41,026 bases of DNA from Chitinophagaceae bacterium (GTDB taxonomy: Bacteria > Bacteroidota > Bacteroidia > Chitinophagales > Chitinophagaceae). Positions 31,401 to 39,946 of the stretch are shown here, piece by piece. A program made the translations under genes and the position numbers. Numbering within the stretch: position 1 is the stretch's first letter; the number at the start of each line of letters is the position of its first letter. Under the pieces are notes generated by a model that worked only from the letters and a program-made list of their open reading frames with translations, was not told the DNA's origin and made no database searches. The stretch is taken from NCBI GenBank assembly GCA_947474815.1, contig CANJJU010000007.1, positions 1-41,026 of the forward strand, written 5' to 3'.

Positions 31401-31563
31401 TTTTTCCAATTCTGCTGGCTAATATTTGCGTTTTACCGGTGCCTGGTCCTGCAATAACCATTACGGGTCCTTCAATTGTGTCTACTGCTTTGCGCTGCTG
31501 CTCGTTTAATTGTTGGTATTCTTTCTCGAATGTTTCCCGGAGTTTATTGCTGTAAGTAGACAT
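28414..31563 (-). CDS. UvrD/PcrA-type helicase fused to PD-(D/E)XK (AddB/Cas4-like, Fe-S) nuclease
   Basis: Walker A 'VIAGPGTGKTQILASRI', 'LVDEYQDTSGTQ', 'VGDDDQSIFRFQGA'; C-terminal 'VVDYKSGDP' nuclease and Cys cluster 'YLKCPLGFYY ... GCGKEECHWCNF'. Confidence 0.92.
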   Translation of the reverse strand: MSTYSNKLRETFEKEYQQLNEQQRKAVDTIEGPVMVIAGPGTGKTQILASRIGKILIETDTSPDNILCLTYTDAGAVAMRKRLLDFIGPDAYKVNIYTFHAFCNDVIQDNLSQFEKTSLDAISELEKIELYKELIDTLPKNHLLKRYRGDVYFEIKNLEGLFNAMKKEGWTPPFLNERIDEYLKELPNDKEYIYQVNRAGKWNKGDLKPSYHDEVERMEKLRAGVNEFERFTGMMKAKNRYDFNDMINWVIKAFEENSNLLANYQEKYQYILVDEYQDTSGTQNKLVELLISFWDNPNVFVVGDDDQSIFRFQGANVENMLQFATTYKDDLLKIVLTKNYRSTQPILDSSKALINRNPDRLVNQIEGLTKELSASNTKIQHLTHLPLIAEYESRRHEMIGVVIKIQALLAEGVSPGNIGIIYKEHKYGEALTQHFNLLNIPVYSKRYLNALELPLAKKIMLMLKYLSSEHFIPYSGDQLLFEILHFDWFNIPPIEIAKITLEVSERRLKGNKTSIRALLQEKINTPPQELFTKNIHEGLQSASLIIEHLISSASNVTLQFLFEQIIREAGVINKIMQSNDKHWQLQILTALFDFVKEETHRNPYINLTQLVTLLELMEKESISLPLIQTNGSEKGINIMTAHGSKGLEFEYVFIVGTNADLWEKKKSGNKGFKLPDTVFSSMSSTKDDQELRRLFYVAITRAEQHLVISYSKFKNDGKEIEASKFIAEIQEAFELPVEKIIIDNEILSQFAALSFGIGASPEIEKIEDDIVKPILEKFVMNVTALNGYLKCPLGFYYNNFIRIPSAKNEATEFGSAVHHALEQLFKVMLEDDQKEFPSKQSFVTYFDWYMNRHRESFSTEQFNRRMEYGKEVLEKYYDTHVQSFNKIVVIEHNIKNVVLNDVPLKGKLDKLEFDGKAVNVVDYKSGDPDKGLKKTEGPSTKEPNGGDYWRQAVFYKILVDNKTGKDWKAVSTEFDFIEPDAKKKYIKKKVVVTPDDIAIVTEQINDTWEKIQNREFYIGCGKEECHWCNFVKENKLAVALHEEDAEEEA

Positions 31564-31674
31564 GGAGTAAAGTTAATTTTTTTACCCGAATGGGTAATTA
31601 AAATATAGCGGATTAGAAGTAAAATATTTTATCTGTTAACACAACAAAACCTTGCTTCTTTTGTTTAGGTATTT

Positions 31675-32136
31675 ATGAGTAAAGTATATAGTATAAAAAC
31701 AGTTCAACTGCTGCCCATCAGTCTTCAAGAGGCTTGGGATTTTTTCAGTAGTCCGGCCAATCTTTCAACCATCACTCCTGATCACTTAGGATTTCAAATT
31801 GTTTCTAAGCATCATGGAGAAAAAATGTATGCAGGACAAATTATTGAATATACTGTAAAGCCTGTGTTGGGTATTCCATTGTATTGGATGACTGAAATAT
31901 CACACGTGGAGGATAAAAAATATTTTGTAGACGAACAGCGATTTGGTCCTTATTGCATGTGGCATCACCAACATCATTTTAAAGAAACCATTGCTGGAGT
32001 AGAAATGACGGATATTGTTCACTATAAATTACCGTTGGGTATTTTGGGGCGAATAGCCCATTGTCTTTTTGTAAAAAAACAATTGAAGCAAATTTTTGAC
32101 TACCGATATAAAGTAGTTGCAGATAAATGGAAATAA
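31675..32136 (+). CDS. SRPBCC / polyketide-cyclase-like family protein
   Basis: 'QLLPISLQEAWDFFSSPANLSTITPDHLGF' and 'DIVHYKLPLGILGRIAH'. Confidence 0.88.
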   Translation: MSKVYSIKTVQLLPISLQEAWDFFSSPANLSTITPDHLGFQIVSKHHGEKMYAGQIIEYTVKPVLGIPLYWMTEISHVEDKKYFVDEQRFGPYCMWHHQHHFKETIAGVEMTDIVHYKLPLGILGRIAHCLFVKKQLKQIFDYRYKVVADKWK

Positions 32137-32171
32137 TCGGATGGTTAAACCTTAAACGTTGAACGAAGCCT

Positions 32172-32828
32172 CTATCCCGGCATTCTAGTGATGTACTTCT
32201 CTATTTGTTTTATTTGATCAACTATTTGAGGAGTAGTAGGTTTAAATCCTTTTGCTTTTCTAAAATATTCTTTGGCTGCTCTGAATTCTCTTTTATTCAT
32301 CATGATGGAACACAATTGTAAATAAGCAGCTGCATTGTTTTCTTTGTCGGGCAATCCGGCACGAATCGCTTGTCTGATATATGATTCCGCTTGTTTGTTG
32401 TCTCCTTTTTGCATGCTCAACATTCCTAATTGTAACTTATTAGGTCCTTCTGCTTGTTTGGAAAGTGAGCCACCCCCAAGGGAAAGCCCTTTTTTCATCA
32501 TTTTTTCTGCCACATCAAAATCCTCATTAACCATCGCTAAGTTTCCTTGTATAGTATAATATACCGAGCGAATGGGTTTAATTAGTAACGCAGGGAATTT
32601 GATCGAGTCTACTATTTTTTTTGCAGCAACCATATCTCCTTCTTCCATAGCTGTTTGTATGAGTCGCATGGGGCCAAATAGAAAATGGCCAATTACTAAT
32701 ATGACAGAGATTAAATAAAGAATAAAAGACGGCCAAAATCCCGTTTGCATATGCACAAAAATAGCCAGTGCCAATAGGACAACCCCCAACAAAAGGCGGT
32801 ATTTGATAAGCGTGTTCATCCACTTCAT
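32172..32828 (-). CDS. TPR-containing membrane-anchored protein
   Basis: Two N-terminal TM segments followed by TPR-like repeats 'AAAYLQLCSIMMNKREFRAAKEYFRKAKGF'. Confidence 0.78.
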   Translation of the reverse strand: MKWMNTLIKYRLLLGVVLLALAIFVHMQTGFWPSFILYLISVILVIGHFLFGPMRLIQTAMEEGDMVAAKKIVDSIKFPALLIKPIRSVYYTIQGNLAMVNEDFDVAEKMMKKGLSLGGGSLSKQAEGPNKLQLGMLSMQKGDNKQAESYIRQAIRAGLPDKENNAAAYLQLCSIMMNKREFRAAKEYFRKAKGFKPTTPQIVDQIKQIEKYITRMPG

Positions 32829-33115
32829 ACATCAAAAATTAGGCTGCAAAGATAAAGGGGTTTTCTTGTTATTTATTATCATATTCCAAATCCTAGGCCT
32901 TCCTTATAAGTTGTTATTATATATATAACTATAAATAACGATTCTTTTTAATTAAATAGAGATGCCATGAAAAGAAAATACCTGCCTAGCTATATATAAA
33001 TTGTTCTTTTTAATAAAAAAGGGTAAATTCATATTGGCTACACAATAACACCTACCTTAATTCGTATTAGTTAAAATACTCGGTTCAATTTTATTAAACA
33101 GTTAAAATCAAGCGT

Positions 33116-35083
33116 ATGAAAAAAATATACATATTAACTGCTTTATTCTTTGCCTTCTTTGTGAAACTTTCCACTGCTCAAAATACGCCTACCAATTGTA
33201 CGGCTCAATTTAATGCAACCCCAACAGGGAATACTGTACTATGCACGCCGGCGATGATAGATACCTTAACAGCTCATTATTGGAGTTTTGGTGATGGTGG
33301 GACTAGCTCAATAAAGAATCCAACACATACTTATAATGTTTGCGGCACTTATACCATTGGTCATTATACACGCCAGCGCAATCCCAATGGAGTCATTATC
33401 TGTTCGGATAGTGCTTTTGTGTCAGTTGTTATTGCATGCAATACTTCTTGTAATGTTCATGCTTCGTTTACCAGTGCTACGGTAAACAATCAATTGAATG
33501 TCTATGAATTTACAAATACCTCTACGGCGCCTCCTGCTCCCACTGCTGTGTATAGTAGCTGGAACTTTGGTGATGGTACTACTGTGAATACTCCTGGACT
33601 TACGAACCAAACACATACCTATAATGTATCCGGTTTATACAATGTTTGTTTGAAAATCATTACTAGCCAAGTTAGTGGCGGTGTAAATTGCGTTGACAGT
33701 ATTTGCAAACAAATACAAGTACAGGTACCTAACACCAACCCCTGTAATATTTCTCCAACATTTAGTATTCAATCTTCTCCTAGTCAACCCAACGTTTTTG
33801 TCTTTACCAACACAACGGTCCAAACCGTTGCCAATCCCGCTATTTCATGGAGTTTTGGTGATAGCACAACGGGTTCTGGAAGTAGCATCACTCATACATA
33901 TAATCATGCGGGTACGTTTAGCGTATGCATGCACATTGCTGTTAGCAGCACTTGTATAAAAGATACTTGTGTTACTATAACTGTAACAATGCCAACGCCT
34001 CCGCCACCGACACCTTGCACAATTGCTCCTGGATTTTCTTGGTCTGTAAATCAAACGCAATCAAACATTATAACGTTTACCAATACCAGCACGCCTATTA
34101 ATACTGCAGCATCTGTAAGTTGGAATTTTGGTGATAGTACCACCGGAACAGGTTATAATGCCACACATACCTATACGCATGCTGGAGTATATACTGTTTG
34201 TATGTATGTTTCCAATAGCAATACTTGCTCAGCTTACCTTTGTCAAACGATAACGGTTACCCTTCCAACAAATAATCCATGTAGTTTAGTTACAGAATTT
34301 AATTTTCAAAACAATCCAACTGGAGCGAGTTCAAGTACTATTTATTTCAACAATCAATCTACTCCATTGGCTGCAACAGATTCGATTACATGGAATTTTG
34401 GGGATGGCACGGTGTCTCACGATGTAAACCCTATTCATACTTATGCCAATGCGGGTACATACAATGTTTGTTTGGTAGTGAGAAAAAATCCAACCCCTGC
34501 GGGGGTAGCTTCCTGCGTGAGTTATATTTGTCATGTTGTAACAATAACAGGATCTCAAACTTGTACATTAGCTCCCTCTTATAATTGGTATAGAGATAGC
34601 ATAAATTATCAAACCATTCATTTTTATAATACTACTTATATTCAGGACACCACCGCGGCTATCATGTGGAGTTTTGGAGATGGTACTTCATCAACTGTAT
34701 TTAGTCCTGTTCATCAATATTCATTTCCGGGGCATTATTATGTTTGTTTGCGTGTGCAAACTTCTCCTAATTGTGTAGCGTATTATTGTGATTCTATAAT
34801 TGTTGGAACACCCAACACTTCGTCTGTTCCACAATGTCAGTTAATGCCCATTCCCAATCCTGCTCATACTCAAGTAAGTGTGAATGCATATTTATCTACA
34901 GCATTGCCAATCAATGTATTTGTATATAATTCACAAAATATTTGTGTAAAAAGACTTACAAAAGCAGGTATAACAGGAAACAATACCATTTCGCTCAACG
35001 TGAACAATTTTGTACCTGGATATTATACCATAAGAATCTATTATGGGAATCAGTTCTGTTTTGCCAGATTTCAAAAAATATAG
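33116..35083 (+). CDS. PKD-repeat secreted protein with T9SS-type C-terminal domain
   Basis: Signal peptide; about six repeats of 'SW(N/S)FGDG/ST...HTY..AG.Y.VC'; C-terminal 'PIPNPAHTQVSVNAYLS...GYYTIRI'. Confidence 0.9.
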   Translation: MKKIYILTALFFAFFVKLSTAQNTPTNCTAQFNATPTGNTVLCTPAMIDTLTAHYWSFGDGGTSSIKNPTHTYNVCGTYTIGHYTRQRNPNGVIICSDSAFVSVVIACNTSCNVHASFTSATVNNQLNVYEFTNTSTAPPAPTAVYSSWNFGDGTTVNTPGLTNQTHTYNVSGLYNVCLKIITSQVSGGVNCVDSICKQIQVQVPNTNPCNISPTFSIQSSPSQPNVFVFTNTTVQTVANPAISWSFGDSTTGSGSSITHTYNHAGTFSVCMHIAVSSTCIKDTCVTITVTMPTPPPPTPCTIAPGFSWSVNQTQSNIITFTNTSTPINTAASVSWNFGDSTTGTGYNATHTYTHAGVYTVCMYVSNSNTCSAYLCQTITVTLPTNNPCSLVTEFNFQNNPTGASSSTIYFNNQSTPLAATDSITWNFGDGTVSHDVNPIHTYANAGTYNVCLVVRKNPTPAGVASCVSYICHVVTITGSQTCTLAPSYNWYRDSINYQTIHFYNTTYIQDTTAAIMWSFGDGTSSTVFSPVHQYSFPGHYYVCLRVQTSPNCVAYYCDSIIVGTPNTSSVPQCQLMPIPNPAHTQVSVNAYLSTALPINVFVYNSQNICVKRLTKAGITGNNTISLNVNNFVPGYYTIRIYYGNQFCFARFQKI

Positions 35084-35106
35084 TGCTCAACAGCTAATAT
35101 GATTTT

Positions 35107-35138
35107 CAGGGTCGTTCCATAAGAGCGACCTTGTTTTA
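35107..35138 (+). terminator. Rho-independent terminator after the PKD protein gene
   Basis: AGGGTCG-ttccataaga-GCGACCTTGTTTT. Confidence 0.65.
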
Positions 35139-35194
35139 TTGCACTAGTTTCTAATAAAGAATCCATTATTTTTCCTGACTTGTTAAAAAAACGG

Positions 35195-35238
35195 GTCCCG
35201 TAGTTCAATGTCTGCCAAAATTTGGCAGGGATAGAATA
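35195..35238 (+). pseudogene. 5' fragment of tRNA-Arg(CCU) with palindrome in D loop
   Basis: GTCCCGTAGTTCAAT-[gtCTGCCAAAATTTGGCAG]-GGATAGAATA; flanks identical to the intact gene at 40981 (GTCCCGTAGTTCAATGGATAGAATA). Confidence 0.82.
35212..35228. repeat. 17-nt palindrome CTGCCAAAATTTGGCAG in D-loop position
   Basis: Arms CTGCCAAA/TTTGGCAG. Confidence 0.95.
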
Positions 35239-35280
35239 CAAATTATTTCTATAAGATTTTCCTGAGGGCTCTAAATAAAT

Positions 35281-35306
35281 ATGCCACGCTTCAACAGCGC
35301 GGCATA
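35281..35306 (-). terminator. Hairpin downstream of minus-strand T9SS gene (possible terminator)
   Basis: ATGCC-a-CGC-ttcaaca-GCG-c-GGCAT. Confidence 0.5.
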
Positions 35307-35324
35307 CAAAGTATTTAGGAGGGA

Positions 35325-36614
35325 TTATTTTCCGTAAAGGAACTTCTTAGTAATCCTAATTGGAATTTTTTGTGAACTATTTGATGTCTCTACTTTTATT
35401 GTATAGTAGCCTGAAGAAATCTTAGGTAAGTTCAGATCAAGTCTGTTATCGCCTGTTATTAATCTTCTGTCAGGAAATGTTGCAATCTTTTTACCTTGCA
35501 GATCATAAACAGAAATGGTGGCGGTTACAGCATATCCAGCCCAGATATAGGCTTGCATTTTGCCATTTCTTCCATTTGTAGAAACGATGATAATATTTTC
35601 ATTAGCTGTTGCACTTCCTACACGCGCAACGTTAGAATAAGTAGACCTGCCATCATTATTTACCATTTTCAGGCGATAATAAACAGGCTTTGAGAATAGC
35701 TCAGCATCATTATAAATATAATTTATCTGACCAGCCTGATTGTTTCCTGTTGCAACAACTGCGCCAATCTTAGAGAAGCTGGCATAGCCAACCGAGCGTT
35801 CTACTTCATAACGGCTTAACTGGTTTTCCAATATTGTTGTCCAGTTTAATTTTACTTTATTTGTTTCTTTTGCTGCTTGGAAACGAACTAATGTTACTGG
35901 CAAAACAACAACAGATGAAAGGCTAATGTCATCAATTGCTACGGAGGGGTCGGTTCCTGAGCCATTTCCATTATTCTTCCAATGAAAAGCGATTCTTACA
36001 TTAGGGTTGTTATCAAAGGCAGCAGGAAGAGAAAGGGTATAAGTGGTCCACTGACCCTGGCTATACCCGTTGCAAGCTCCGCAGCAAACAGAAGTCAGGC
36101 AATATTGATAACCAACAGGCCATGTGGCGCCATTGTCGGTACTTAGCCTTAACTGCGCACGGTCATCAGAACAGCCTGCACTACCGTAAGCGATATAATC
36201 AAACTTTAAAGTAATGGTGCTTTTCCCAACCGTGCTGACAGTTGGGGAAACAATCAGCCTGTAAGTTGCGTTTGTAGCACCAGTTTCATTATAAGTTGCA
36301 CCAATATCACCACCCGAGCCCGGATCGGCTCCTATATGTAATGATTGATCTCCTATGCACGAGCTGCCGCAATTGGGCGGAACTAATCCTTCCTCAGCAC
36401 AACTGATGTACCAATTGTTTGGGGAACCACCTGTTGTACCACCAACATTATCAACCAAGGTCCAGCCGTTCCAAGCAGTTGCAAGACAATTAGCCGAGCA
36501 CCCATTGTTAAAATTGTCGCTCCAAATAGTTTGCGCTTTTGAAGAAACAGAGATGCAAATAAGAAAGGCAAGTGCGAGGAATGGCGTTGTAATATGCGAG
36601 TAAATACTTTTCAT
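35325..36614 (-). CDS. T9SS type A sorting domain-containing secreted protein
   Basis: Signal peptide; Cys-rich jelly-roll/MAM-like N-terminal region; 'LVRFQAAKETNKVKLNWTTILENQLSRYEVERS' T9SS-associated domain; C-terminal beta-strand region. Confidence 0.82.
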   Translation of the reverse strand: MKSIYSHITTPFLALAFLICISVSSKAQTIWSDNFNNGCSANCLATAWNGWTLVDNVGGTTGGSPNNWYISCAEEGLVPPNCGSSCIGDQSLHIGADPGSGGDIGATYNETGATNATYRLIVSPTVSTVGKSTITLKFDYIAYGSAGCSDDRAQLRLSTDNGATWPVGYQYCLTSVCCGACNGYSQGQWTTYTLSLPAAFDNNPNVRIAFHWKNNGNGSGTDPSVAIDDISLSSVVVLPVTLVRFQAAKETNKVKLNWTTILENQLSRYEVERSVGYASFSKIGAVVATGNNQAGQINYIYNDAELFSKPVYYRLKMVNNDGRSTYSNVARVGSATANENIIIVSTNGRNGKMQAYIWAGYAVTATISVYDLQGKKIATFPDRRLITGDNRLDLNLPKISSGYYTIKVETSNSSQKIPIRITKKFLYGK

Positions 36615-36722
36615 GAGTTAAATTTTAATAGAATTACTAAAAGTAACATACGATGCATGAAGATATGCTACAAAATAATGTACAACAAATAAATAGATAC
36701 AGATTTCTTCAAATGAAGTCCT

Positions 36723-37931
36723 CTATTTATAAAGCTTTCTTCTGCTAATTTCTATAAATAGGCTTGCTAGAATAGTAGTAACCAACAAAACAAGCATCCA
36801 CTGCGGGGGGAAACCAACCATAGGTGCATTAAAAGTTGTGAAGCCGACTAATGCAGTAGACAGGTAGATCGTTCCTGTAAGCACATTACGAAGAATGGGT
36901 ATGCTATTAAGTTGAAGAGGAGGTTCGTTTAAAATATACAGAAGCCCCCATACAAGAGCAGATGTAAAAAATGTTTTAGCCGAGATCATACAACCGATAA
37001 TGAGTATTATAAGAACAAGCGCATTTTTAATAGAATCATATTTGCCGGATTGCATTCTCTGAAGTCCTGTATATCCTGCAAAGCATATAGCCAGGAAGAC
37101 AAGTAAAGGAAACCAAAATAATGTTGTCGGAGTTAATATCCAATTACCGGCATAATTCCTTAAAGAAAGATAAACACCCATATAGAAGCACATTAGTCCT
37201 GATAATATTGCTAACCATGGGGTAGCTTTTAATATTTCAAATATCCTTTTAGGCGAATGTCGAAAGAGGGCAATAAACATAAGAAAGATATCGAGTGTGA
37301 GCAATAGCAGTAAAGTACTTTGGTCATCATGCTGGTATTGCAGGCGAAAAGTATTGACCATGTAACCAAGGATTAAAGGAACGGCACCCGACAAAAACAA
37401 TACTGTATAAATGCATATAGCCGCAATGAGTCCTGTTATAATGCTGTTCTTTTTTGTGCGCACATAATTAAATGAGGCAAGTACAAGCAATACGATCTCG
37501 ATGCGAATTCCGGGAGTTGCCCCTCTTGAGAATGTTGATCCCCCAATAGTTACGTAAGACCACAAAACATCTTTCCATGAATTAAGAGAGAGGTAATTCA
37601 TCTTGGCTCCAACGCCTTTTGTTATTAGCAGGTCAATAATAGGAGCAGTCAAAGCAATAGTGAAAAATACAATTACGAGCCTGGCTACCCGAATGATCTT
37701 TTCTCCGGAAAAGAGATGCAGCATGATAAGAAAAGAAACAACGATAAAAATGAACCAAAGTCCTATGTGCAGAATATCGTCAAGAGTAAAAAGGCGGTGA
37801 CTTGAAAAGAATTCAAGGGCAAGACGCAAAGTGAGTAAAGCGCCAAATAAAAACAAATATCTCTTGAAAGGAGTAGGATTGTTCTCTACATTGTTTACTA
37901 TTATCTCAAATATGCGCTGTATCCTTTTCAT
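36723..37931 (-). CDS. Polytopic membrane protein of unknown function
   Basis: About 10 hydrophobic helices; last gene of the UbiA operon, ATG 5 nt after the upstream stop. Confidence 0.7.
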   Translation of the reverse strand: MKRIQRIFEIIVNNVENNPTPFKRYLFLFGALLTLRLALEFFSSHRLFTLDDILHIGLWFIFIVVSFLIMLHLFSGEKIIRVARLVIVFFTIALTAPIIDLLITKGVGAKMNYLSLNSWKDVLWSYVTIGGSTFSRGATPGIRIEIVLLVLASFNYVRTKKNSIITGLIAAICIYTVLFLSGAVPLILGYMVNTFRLQYQHDDQSTLLLLLTLDIFLMFIALFRHSPKRIFEILKATPWLAILSGLMCFYMGVYLSLRNYAGNWILTPTTLFWFPLLVFLAICFAGYTGLQRMQSGKYDSIKNALVLIILIIGCMISAKTFFTSALVWGLLYILNEPPLQLNSIPILRNVLTGTIYLSTALVGFTTFNAPMVGFPPQWMLVLLVTTILASLFIEISRRKLYK

Positions 37932-37936
37932 CTCTT

Positions 37937-38935
37937 TTATTGTTTGAAAATATACATATTTCCTTTGCCTTGCTGCACGCCGGTATTCGGGTCAACCACT
38001 TCTACAGCACCCATCCAGAAAGAGCTTTTATTGTTCACCACTTCCTGATTCTGCATCCTCGGGCGTTCTAAAATATTTATATTACTCCCCGGTAAATTAA
38101 TAGAATAATATAGAGGATATGGCTTTGAACCGCCCGCCTCAATCCGAACACTTTTTGTCTGAACTTCTATTTCGCTTTTGAGCATGAAATTTCCATTCTT
38201 ATCCGAGAGTATGGCAGCATCTACTATTACAGCGCCTTTAGTGTCTGTTCTGAATAACAAGTTAAGATGATCACCGGTATTAAGTGAGATATCAAGCCAT
38301 GTCACAAAGTCTTTTTTTGCTCTCCCGAACAAAACAGTTTTGCCTGTAAAAGTACTGATAAACAATTTACCTACTGATGTTGACGTTGAACCGGTCTCTA
38401 GTGAAAGGGTTGCATTCAGAGGCTTTGCTATCCATGCATTAGGAGCCACAAGTATAGGAGAAAGTATAAAGGGCTTTTGAGTTTCATAATCTAGGGAGGC
38501 TTTAAAAGAAGAGGGGGAGATTGTTAAGCTATTTCTTTTATTAAGTACTCCTTCAAGGTTTGTGTTGTTCCTTTTCATGGTCCAACTCCAGCCGCCTGAA
38601 ACAGAATCATTGGCAGTGATTGAAACAGGGAAATGCTCTTTAAGTTGTAGTTCGGGATTGCCAGAGTTTTGGAATCCTGAATAAAAGGAAGAATCAGCTT
38701 CAGACCATGTTGTGAAGAAAAATCCCCCATACTTTTTTCCTGCAAAGAAGTCCATGCTTACCAGTGCACACAAATGAATGTCTTTGTCATTCTTCGCTTT
38801 GGAAACAGAATTGATGATCCACCATTTTGCCTCCTCCTGATGAGGAAGAAGAGGTTTTTCGGCAGGTAATGTATGACTCACTGAACAGGAGCAAAAAAAA
38901 GCAAAAAAGGGAAATATTATTATGCAGCTCTTCAT
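37937..38935 (-). CDS. AttH/CrtC-like (lipocalin-type) lipoprotein
   Basis: Lipobox-like 'FFAFFCSCSVSH'; 'WWIINSVSKAKNDKDIHLCALVSMDFF', 'GGWSWTMKRNNTNLEG', C-terminal 'SFWMGAVEVVDPNTGVQQGKGNMYI' resembling AttH/carotenoid hydratase proteins. Confidence 0.68.
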   Translation of the reverse strand: MKSCIIIFPFFAFFCSCSVSHTLPAEKPLLPHQEEAKWWIINSVSKAKNDKDIHLCALVSMDFFAGKKYGGFFFTTWSEADSSFYSGFQNSGNPELQLKEHFPVSITANDSVSGGWSWTMKRNNTNLEGVLNKRNSLTISPSSFKASLDYETQKPFILSPILVAPNAWIAKPLNATLSLETGSTSTSVGKLFISTFTGKTVLFGRAKKDFVTWLDISLNTGDHLNLLFRTDTKGAVIVDAAILSDKNGNFMLKSEIEVQTKSVRIEAGGSKPYPLYYSINLPGSNINILERPRMQNQEVVNNKSSFWMGAVEVVDPNTGVQQGKGNMYIFKQ

Positions 38936-39946
38936 TTAATTCAGGTGGCTGTGAAGGTAACTAATTAAAACACTCATTGATAGTGCTGTAGCAAAAACAT
39001 ATTCTTTCTTAATATATCGATCAACAGGGATAGGAAAATAACCTCCGTCCCAACAGCCTTTCTCACTTTGCTTTGAAAGAAGAAAATCAATCCCTTTATC
39101 AATCACCTTTTTATTGTTAAAGCCTGCATTATACAATGCAGATAGCATTAGAGCTGTATGTAATTCTGGTGAGATAGTTCTTTTGATGAAAGAGTCGTTC
39201 AATGACCAGCCGCCATCTTTTTGCTGTCGAGACAAGATGTAGTTAAGGGCCTTTTCCTTCTCGGCACTTTTATTATTCAACGTCTTCATCATTGGCCATA
39301 AAGCATAGGCGGGTGAATTATAGTATTCCCATGCATGGCCCCAATCTCCATCTAGCGTTTGTTTGTCAGATAGCCATGTATAATTCTCTTTTTTATAAGG
39401 AGGTGCTACTCCTGCTTTGTTAAGCATATTCAAAACAAATGCAGTTACTGAAGGAAACTCTTTTTGTTCACTAATATCGGGATTGCCTATAGCCCATTGG
39501 CCCGTTGGCTTTTGCATTGCTGCAATGCCTTCAGCGCCTTTTCTGACATTCTCCCTTTCGCCAATTTCGAAGAGAAGCGTATAATACACTGATGTTGTTT
39601 CAAGACAAAACTCATTCCTGCACTTCTTGTTATGGCATATAAGTCCGGAAGGATTTTCGTTCTCACGCAGGAATGAAAGTGCTTTTTTTAAGGCTGGCTG
39701 GTTGGTGTCTTGCTTTATCTGATACAACGCAGTTGCAGCAAGAACTGTTTCCCATATATCGAAAAGAGCATTGCTAGTATCGCAGATGGCTCCATCGGCT
39801 CTTTGAATATTGCTGAGGAAGCTTATGCCTTTTCCCAGCGCATCTATGACCAATGCTTTTCTTTCTTTTTCCTGGGCAGAGGCAAATGTGATACAAGTCA
39901 ATAATAGTAAAGTCGGCGCAATAGTTTTTATGAATTGTCCTTTCAT
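38936..39946 (-). CDS. Secreted terpene cyclase / prenyltransferase-fold (alpha/alpha toroid) protein
   Basis: Signal peptide; QW-like repeats 'QKPTGQWAIG', 'KQTLDGDWGHAW', 'RQQKDGGWSLND', 'KQSEKGCWDGGYF'. Confidence 0.78.
   Translation of the reverse strand: MKGQFIKTIAPTLLLLTCITFASAQEKERKALVIDALGKGISFLSNIQRADGAICDTSNALFDIWETVLAATALYQIKQDTNQPALKKALSFLRENENPSGLICHNKKCRNEFCLETTSVYYTLLFEIGERENVRKGAEGIAAMQKPTGQWAIGNPDISEQKEFPSVTAFVLNMLNKAGVAPPYKKENYTWLSDKQTLDGDWGHAWEYYNSPAYALWPMMKTLNNKSAEKEKALNYILSRQQKDGGWSLNDSFIKRTISPELHTALMLSALYNAGFNNKKVIDKGIDFLLSKQSEKGCWDGGYFPIPVDRYIKKEYVFATALSMSVLISYLHSHLN

Noticed and set aside
33116-35083. Tandem DNA repeat array / CRISPR-like periodicity in the PKD gene
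   Set aside because: The periodicity reflects divergent protein repeats (TTTGGTGAT...CATAC...), not identical DNA repeats with unique spacers.
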